A DNA stretch of 64,000 nucleotides from Aurantiacibacter arachoides (GTDB lineage Bacteria; Pseudomonadota; Alphaproteobacteria; Sphingomonadales; Sphingomonadaceae), in the NCBI RefSeq assembly GCF_009827335.1, contig NZ_WTYH01000001.1:1674001-1738000 (forward strand), in the 5' to 3' direction. Positions within the stretch are counted from its first letter, which is position 1; each line of letters opens with the position of its first letter. This document shows positions 62,890 to 64,000 of this stretch, piece by piece. Made by a program: the position numbers and the translations under genes. The notes under the pieces are model-generated. The model was not told where the DNA came from. It did not search any database and saw only the letters and a list, made by a program, of their open reading frames with translations.

Positions 62890-63030
62890 TCAGGCCGAAC
62901 CCTTCGCGCCGCGGCACCGGTCGGAGCAGTAGCGCACGTTATCCCAATCGCGTTCCCACTTCTTGCGCCAGGTGAACGGCAGGCCGCAGGTTGCGCAGAT
63001 CTTGGACGGCAGGTCCGCCTTCTTGCGCAT
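62890..63030 (-). CDS. DUF2256 small zinc-ribbon-like protein
   Basis: 46 aa, too short for most gene callers. It reads [19 protein letters not shown], then [19 protein letters not shown], then RGAKGSA, an exact match to the DUF2256 pattern. Two Cys pairs (CATC and YCSDRC) can bind zinc. GGGAAAG precedes the ATG. DUF2256 genes often lie near cryptochrome or photolyase genes; none is visible here. It sits between pepA and ndk on the same strand. Confidence 0.88.
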   Translation of the reverse strand: MRKKADLPSKICATCGLPFTWRKKWERDWDNVRYCSDRCRGAKGSA

Positions 63031-63075
63031 CTTTCCCACGGCCCGCCGTTCCCTTTATCGCTTGCCCTTCCCGCG

Positions 63076-64000
63076 TCAGCGTTCCGCGGTATCGCGCACC
63101 AGCCGGTCGAGCAGGCGCACGCCGTATCCGGTCGCGCCCTTGTCGTAAGTGGCACCGGCCTTGTCCGCCCAGGCCATGCCGGCAATGTCGAGGTGCGCCC
63201 AGGGCGTGTCGTTCTCGATGAACCGCTGCAGGAACTGCGCCGCCGTGATGGATCCGGCAGGGCGCGGGCCGACGTTCTTCATGTCGGCGATCGGGCTGTC
63301 GATCAGCTTGTCGTATTCGGGTGACAACGGGAAGCGCCAAAGCTTGTCGCCGCTCGCCTTGCCCGCCGCCAGCAGATCGTCCGCCAGGCCATCGTTGTTG
63401 GAAAACAGGCCAGCGTGCTCGCTGCCCAGCGCGATAACCATGGCACCGGTCAGCGTGGCGAGGTCGACGATACGCGCCGGCTTGTATTCGCGCTGCGTCC
63501 AGCACAGCGCGTCGCACAGCACCAGCCGCCCTTCGGCATCGGTGTTGAGCACCTCGATCGTCTGCCCGTTCATGCTGGTCAGCACGTCGCCCGGACGGAT
63601 CGCGTTGCCATCGGGCATATTCTCCACCAGGCCACAGACGCCGACGATGTTGGCCTGTGCCCTTCGCATGACGAGCGCCAGCATGGCCCCGGCCACGGCG
63701 CCCGCACCGCCCATGTCCCATTTCATCTCGTCCATGCCAGCGCCGGGCTTCAAGGAAATGCCGCCGGTATCGAAGGTCACGCCCTTGCCGACAAAGGCGA
63801 TAGGGGCATCGCCGTCAGCGCCGCCCATCCATTCGATGACGAGCAGCCGGCTGTCGCGCGCGGAGCCCTGTCCCACGCCGAGCAGCGCGCCCATGCCGAG
63901 CGCCTCCATCTCCGCCTCGTCCAGCACGCGGACCTTTGCGCCGGTGTCGGCGAAGCGGTCCTTGCAACGTTCGGCGAAGCTGTCGGGATAGATCACGTTC
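63076..64000 (-). CDS. pepA: leucyl aminopeptidase (M17), 5' end beyond window
   Basis: The gene enters from the right edge; its N-terminal regulatory domain is outside. The visible 308 residues are the M17 catalytic domain. [16 protein letters not shown] holds the Lys and Asp metal ligands, [11 protein letters not shown] another Asp, and the signature [10 protein letters not shown] the final Asp and Glu with the bicarbonate Arg. [18 protein letters not shown] and [11 protein letters not shown] finish the fold. It is a hexameric two-zinc aminopeptidase of the cytosol. Confidence 0.95.
   Translation of the reverse strand, partial: NVIYPDSFAERCKDRFADTGAKVRVLDEAEMEALGMGALLGVGQGSARDSRLLVIEWMGGADGDAPIAFVGKGVTFDTGGISLKPGAGMDEMKWDMGGAGAVAGAMLALVMRRAQANIVGVCGLVENMPDGNAIRPGDVLTSMNGQTIEVLNTDAEGRLVLCDALCWTQREYKPARIVDLATLTGAMVIALGSEHAGLFSNNDGLADDLLAAGKASGDKLWRFPLSPEYDKLIDSPIADMKNVGPRPAGSITAAQFLQRFIENDTPWAHLDIAGMAWADKAGATYDKGATGYGVRLLDRLVRDTAER

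Overview
The window is a high-GC, gene-dense stretch of a bacterial chromosome, most likely from an alphaproteobacterium of the Sphingomonadales, Erythrobacteraceae-like. The reasons are the block infA-maf-RNase E/G-like gene-yacG-tRNA-Phe, an HdaA with an N-terminal clamp motif, a DUF2794 gene beside an EpsC-type serine acetyltransferase, a CobS-type ATPase, short-form HisG, and large TonB-dependent receptors. No gap between genes exceeds about 230 bases. I saw no insertion sequence, CRISPR array, prophage or rRNA.

Regions. (1) 1-6.7 kb: the end of a zinc-type dehydrogenase, a class A penicillin-binding protein, an exported M28 peptidase, cobS and an HxlR regulator. (2) 6.8-12.8 kb: an operon divergent from hxlR holding small detoxification-type enzymes (VOC, DUF1428, GST, double VOC, PhnB-like, RibD/DHFR-like, DUF4287, DUF899, GST, then an MpaB-like protein), with a three-half-site operator over both promoters. 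(3) 12.8-17.8 kb: J-domain protein, BolA, GST, pirin, FKBP, alpha/beta hydrolase, DUF2332. (4) 17.8-23.4 kb: hisG-hisD-nusB-thiL, then a K+-independent proton pyrophosphatase ending in a strong terminator. (5) 23.6-29.4 kb: a FemAB/GNAT-like enzyme with a JmjC-like cupin partner, TesB, a serine hydrolase, EcsC, and a TonB-domain gene interrupted by an in-frame stop.

(6) 29.4-38 kb: uvrC, a BaiN/HI0933-type flavoprotein, a TonB-dependent receptor with an unusual Gly/Pro-rich Cys-containing insert, then infA-maf-RNase E/G-like-yacG and tRNA-Phe. (7) 38-43.6 kb: a likely catabolic unit made of an adrenodoxin-type ferredoxin, a VanA/LigX/DdmC-like Rieske oxygenase, an IclR regulator, a second TonB-dependent receptor and WrbA. 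(8) 43.8-48.6 kb: purC, an M16 peptidase and purS-purQ. (9) 48.7-57.1 kb: a GGDEF-EAL protein, glmU-unknown-glmS, gph, DUF2794, epsC and hdaA. (10) 57.1-64 kb: a DUF2066-like membrane-anchored protein, purM and a purN-YjbR fusion, a sulfotransferase, an NTF2-like protein, ndk, a tiny DUF2256 gene and the C-terminal part of pepA.

A pattern runs across the window. Many genes are preceded by TTGCnn-N16/17-(T/C)ATnnn type promoters, and at several genes (hxlR, cobS, hisG, uvrC, the BaiN-type gene, gph) the -10 element ends only 7-10 nt before the start codon with no Shine-Dalgarno sequence, which predicts leaderless mRNAs. The strongest candidates for new biology are the HxlR-controlled detoxification operon, the IclR/TonB-receptor/Rieske unit, the insert-bearing TonB receptor, the PurN-YjbR fusion and the conserved unknown gene between glmU and glmS.
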